Shown here: positions 38,694 through 39,191 of the stretch, in pieces
How positions within the stretch are numbered: the stretch's first letter is position 1
Layout of the letters: the number at the start of each line of letters is the position of its first letter
Virus record (IMG/VR): IMGVR_UViG_3300000227_000014
Location: 1-39,191 of that record
Reading direction: 5' to 3' (one strand)
Origin: a virus
Length of the DNA stretch: 39,191 bases
Translations under genes and position numbers: made by a program
The notes under the pieces: generated by a model
Told to the model about the DNA's origin: nothing
Database searches by the model: none
The model's input: the letters and a program-made list of their open reading frames with translations, nothing else

Positions 38694-39191
38694 ATGCCGA
38701 AAAGAATGATTAATTCTGATATATGGTCAGATAAGATTTTTGAAGGGCTTGGCTACAAAGAAAAGCTGCTTTTTATCTATCTAATCACAAGCCCTTATAC
38801 TTCTCAAGCTGGCATAGGACAAGCTACGGATAGAAGAATTGCAGGCGATACTGGCCTAGATATAAAAGAAATACCTGATATCATGCTGAATCTTGATGGC
38901 TTAGTTGAGCGACAACAAGAATGGTTTTGGGTTAAAAACTTTCTTGTGCACCAAGGACAAAATCCAAGCTTTTGCATGTCAGCGATTAAATACGCCGAAA
39001 AAACGCCTTTCTCGGAAAAGGTTAAGGAGATTGCAGAATCAATGATGGCAAATTTTGAATTGCGGGCTTCTCAAAGAAATCAAAGAAATAAATATAACAG
39101 ATCAGATCAGAAGGTGGGGTCACCGTGGGTAGACGGTGACCCCACCGTGGGGTCAAAAAATATTACCAATACCCACGGTGACTCTACCAAT
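38694..39191 (+). CDS. Phage replication initiator-like protein, N-terminal part (166 codons to window end)
   Basis: The winged-helix N-terminal domain is of the phage O/replisome-organiser type: INSDIWSDKIFEGLGYKEKL, LFIYLITSPYTSQAGIG, then WFWVKNFLVHQGQNPSFC. After residue ~125 the sequence becomes polar and low-complexity, coding for the repeat cluster (39119-39182), as in lambda O where the origin lies within the gene. The frame is open at the window end and its last codon is complete. If the genome is circular the next codon is TAA (base 1), giving 166 aa, short for an initiator; otherwise the C-terminal domain is missing. Confidence 0.75.
   Translation, partial: MPKRMINSDIWSDKIFEGLGYKEKLLFIYLITSPYTSQAGIGQATDRRIAGDTGLDIKEIPDIMLNLDGLVERQQEWFWVKNFLVHQGQNPSFCMSAIKYAEKTPFSEKVKEIAESMMANFELRASQRNQRNKYNRSDQKVGSPWVDGDPTVGSKNITNTHGDSTN
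39022..39190. repeat. 169-bp direct repeat, copy 2 (coding)
   Basis: Partner of 38239-38407; lies in the initiator gene and ends one base before the window end. Confidence 0.97.
39119..39182. other. Origin-like repeat cluster inside the initiator gene, copy 2
   Basis: GTCACCGTGGGTA (39119-39131), TGACCCCAC-C-GTGGGGTCA (39137-39155), A/T-rich spacer, TACCCACGGTGAC (39170-39182). Four occurrences of a CACCGTGGG-like core in both orientations resemble initiator-binding iterons. Confidence 0.55.

Overview
The window looks like most or all of a tailed double-stranded DNA phage genome with a lambda-type siphovirus tail, probably from a Gram-negative host. The evidence is a complete lambda-like minor-tail series (tape measure, M, L, K, I, J), a G/GT frameshift pair, HK97-type head genes and spanin-like lysis genes, which imply an outer membrane. 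No integrase, excisionase or reverse transcriptase is visible, so lifestyle cannot be read from the window. I do not recognise the host genus.

Layout. From about 38.4 kb to the right end, and from 1 to 6.25 kb, genes run on the + strand. They comprise a small HTH regulator, a phage replication-initiator-like gene that runs off the right end with an iteron-like cluster inside it, unknown small genes, a tRNA-Tyr, a PD-(D/E)XK exonuclease, a putative annealing protein, SSB, a DUF1064 nuclease-like protein and ThyX. If the right end is joined to base 1, the initiator reading frame meets TAA at bases 1-3, so the window may be a circularised genome. A minus-strand membrane-protein gene (4.8-5.2 kb) interrupts this operon. 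A strong hairpin terminator at 6.30 kb separates it from the late genes.

From 6.34 to 38.1 kb nearly everything is on the - strand. Read in transcription order (right to left) it holds: ParB-methyltransferase, ParB-like protein, TerS, TerL, portal, Mu-F-like head protein and a glycosyltransferase-like protein. A + strand island at 28.8-30.2 kb carries a dNTP diphosphohydrolase/HAD nucleotidase fusion, a lipoprotein and two small proteins. The - strand then continues with scaffold, capsid, cement-like protein, connectors, tail tube, G/GT, tape measure, M, an NrdD-like fragment, L, K, I, J, a C-type-lectin-like tail protein and the lysis genes.

The most unusual locus is the large terminase. 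Its Walker A motif is split by a 51-nt in-frame insertion that starts with Arg codon + UGA, is followed at once by a 9-bp hairpin, and is bounded by synonymous Gly codons (GGT/GGC). This closely resembles the T4 gene 60 translational-bypass layout. The same gene also carries a 202-residue intein in its nuclease motif. Other notable items are two membrane-targeted lysis proteins read from the same DNA in different frames, a perfect 34-bp palindrome inside a coding region, a canonical A AAA AAG frameshift site, an adenine-depleted DGR-like variable region, a nested operator shared by two promoter regions, and a 169-bp origin-like duplication whose copies differ only by transitions.
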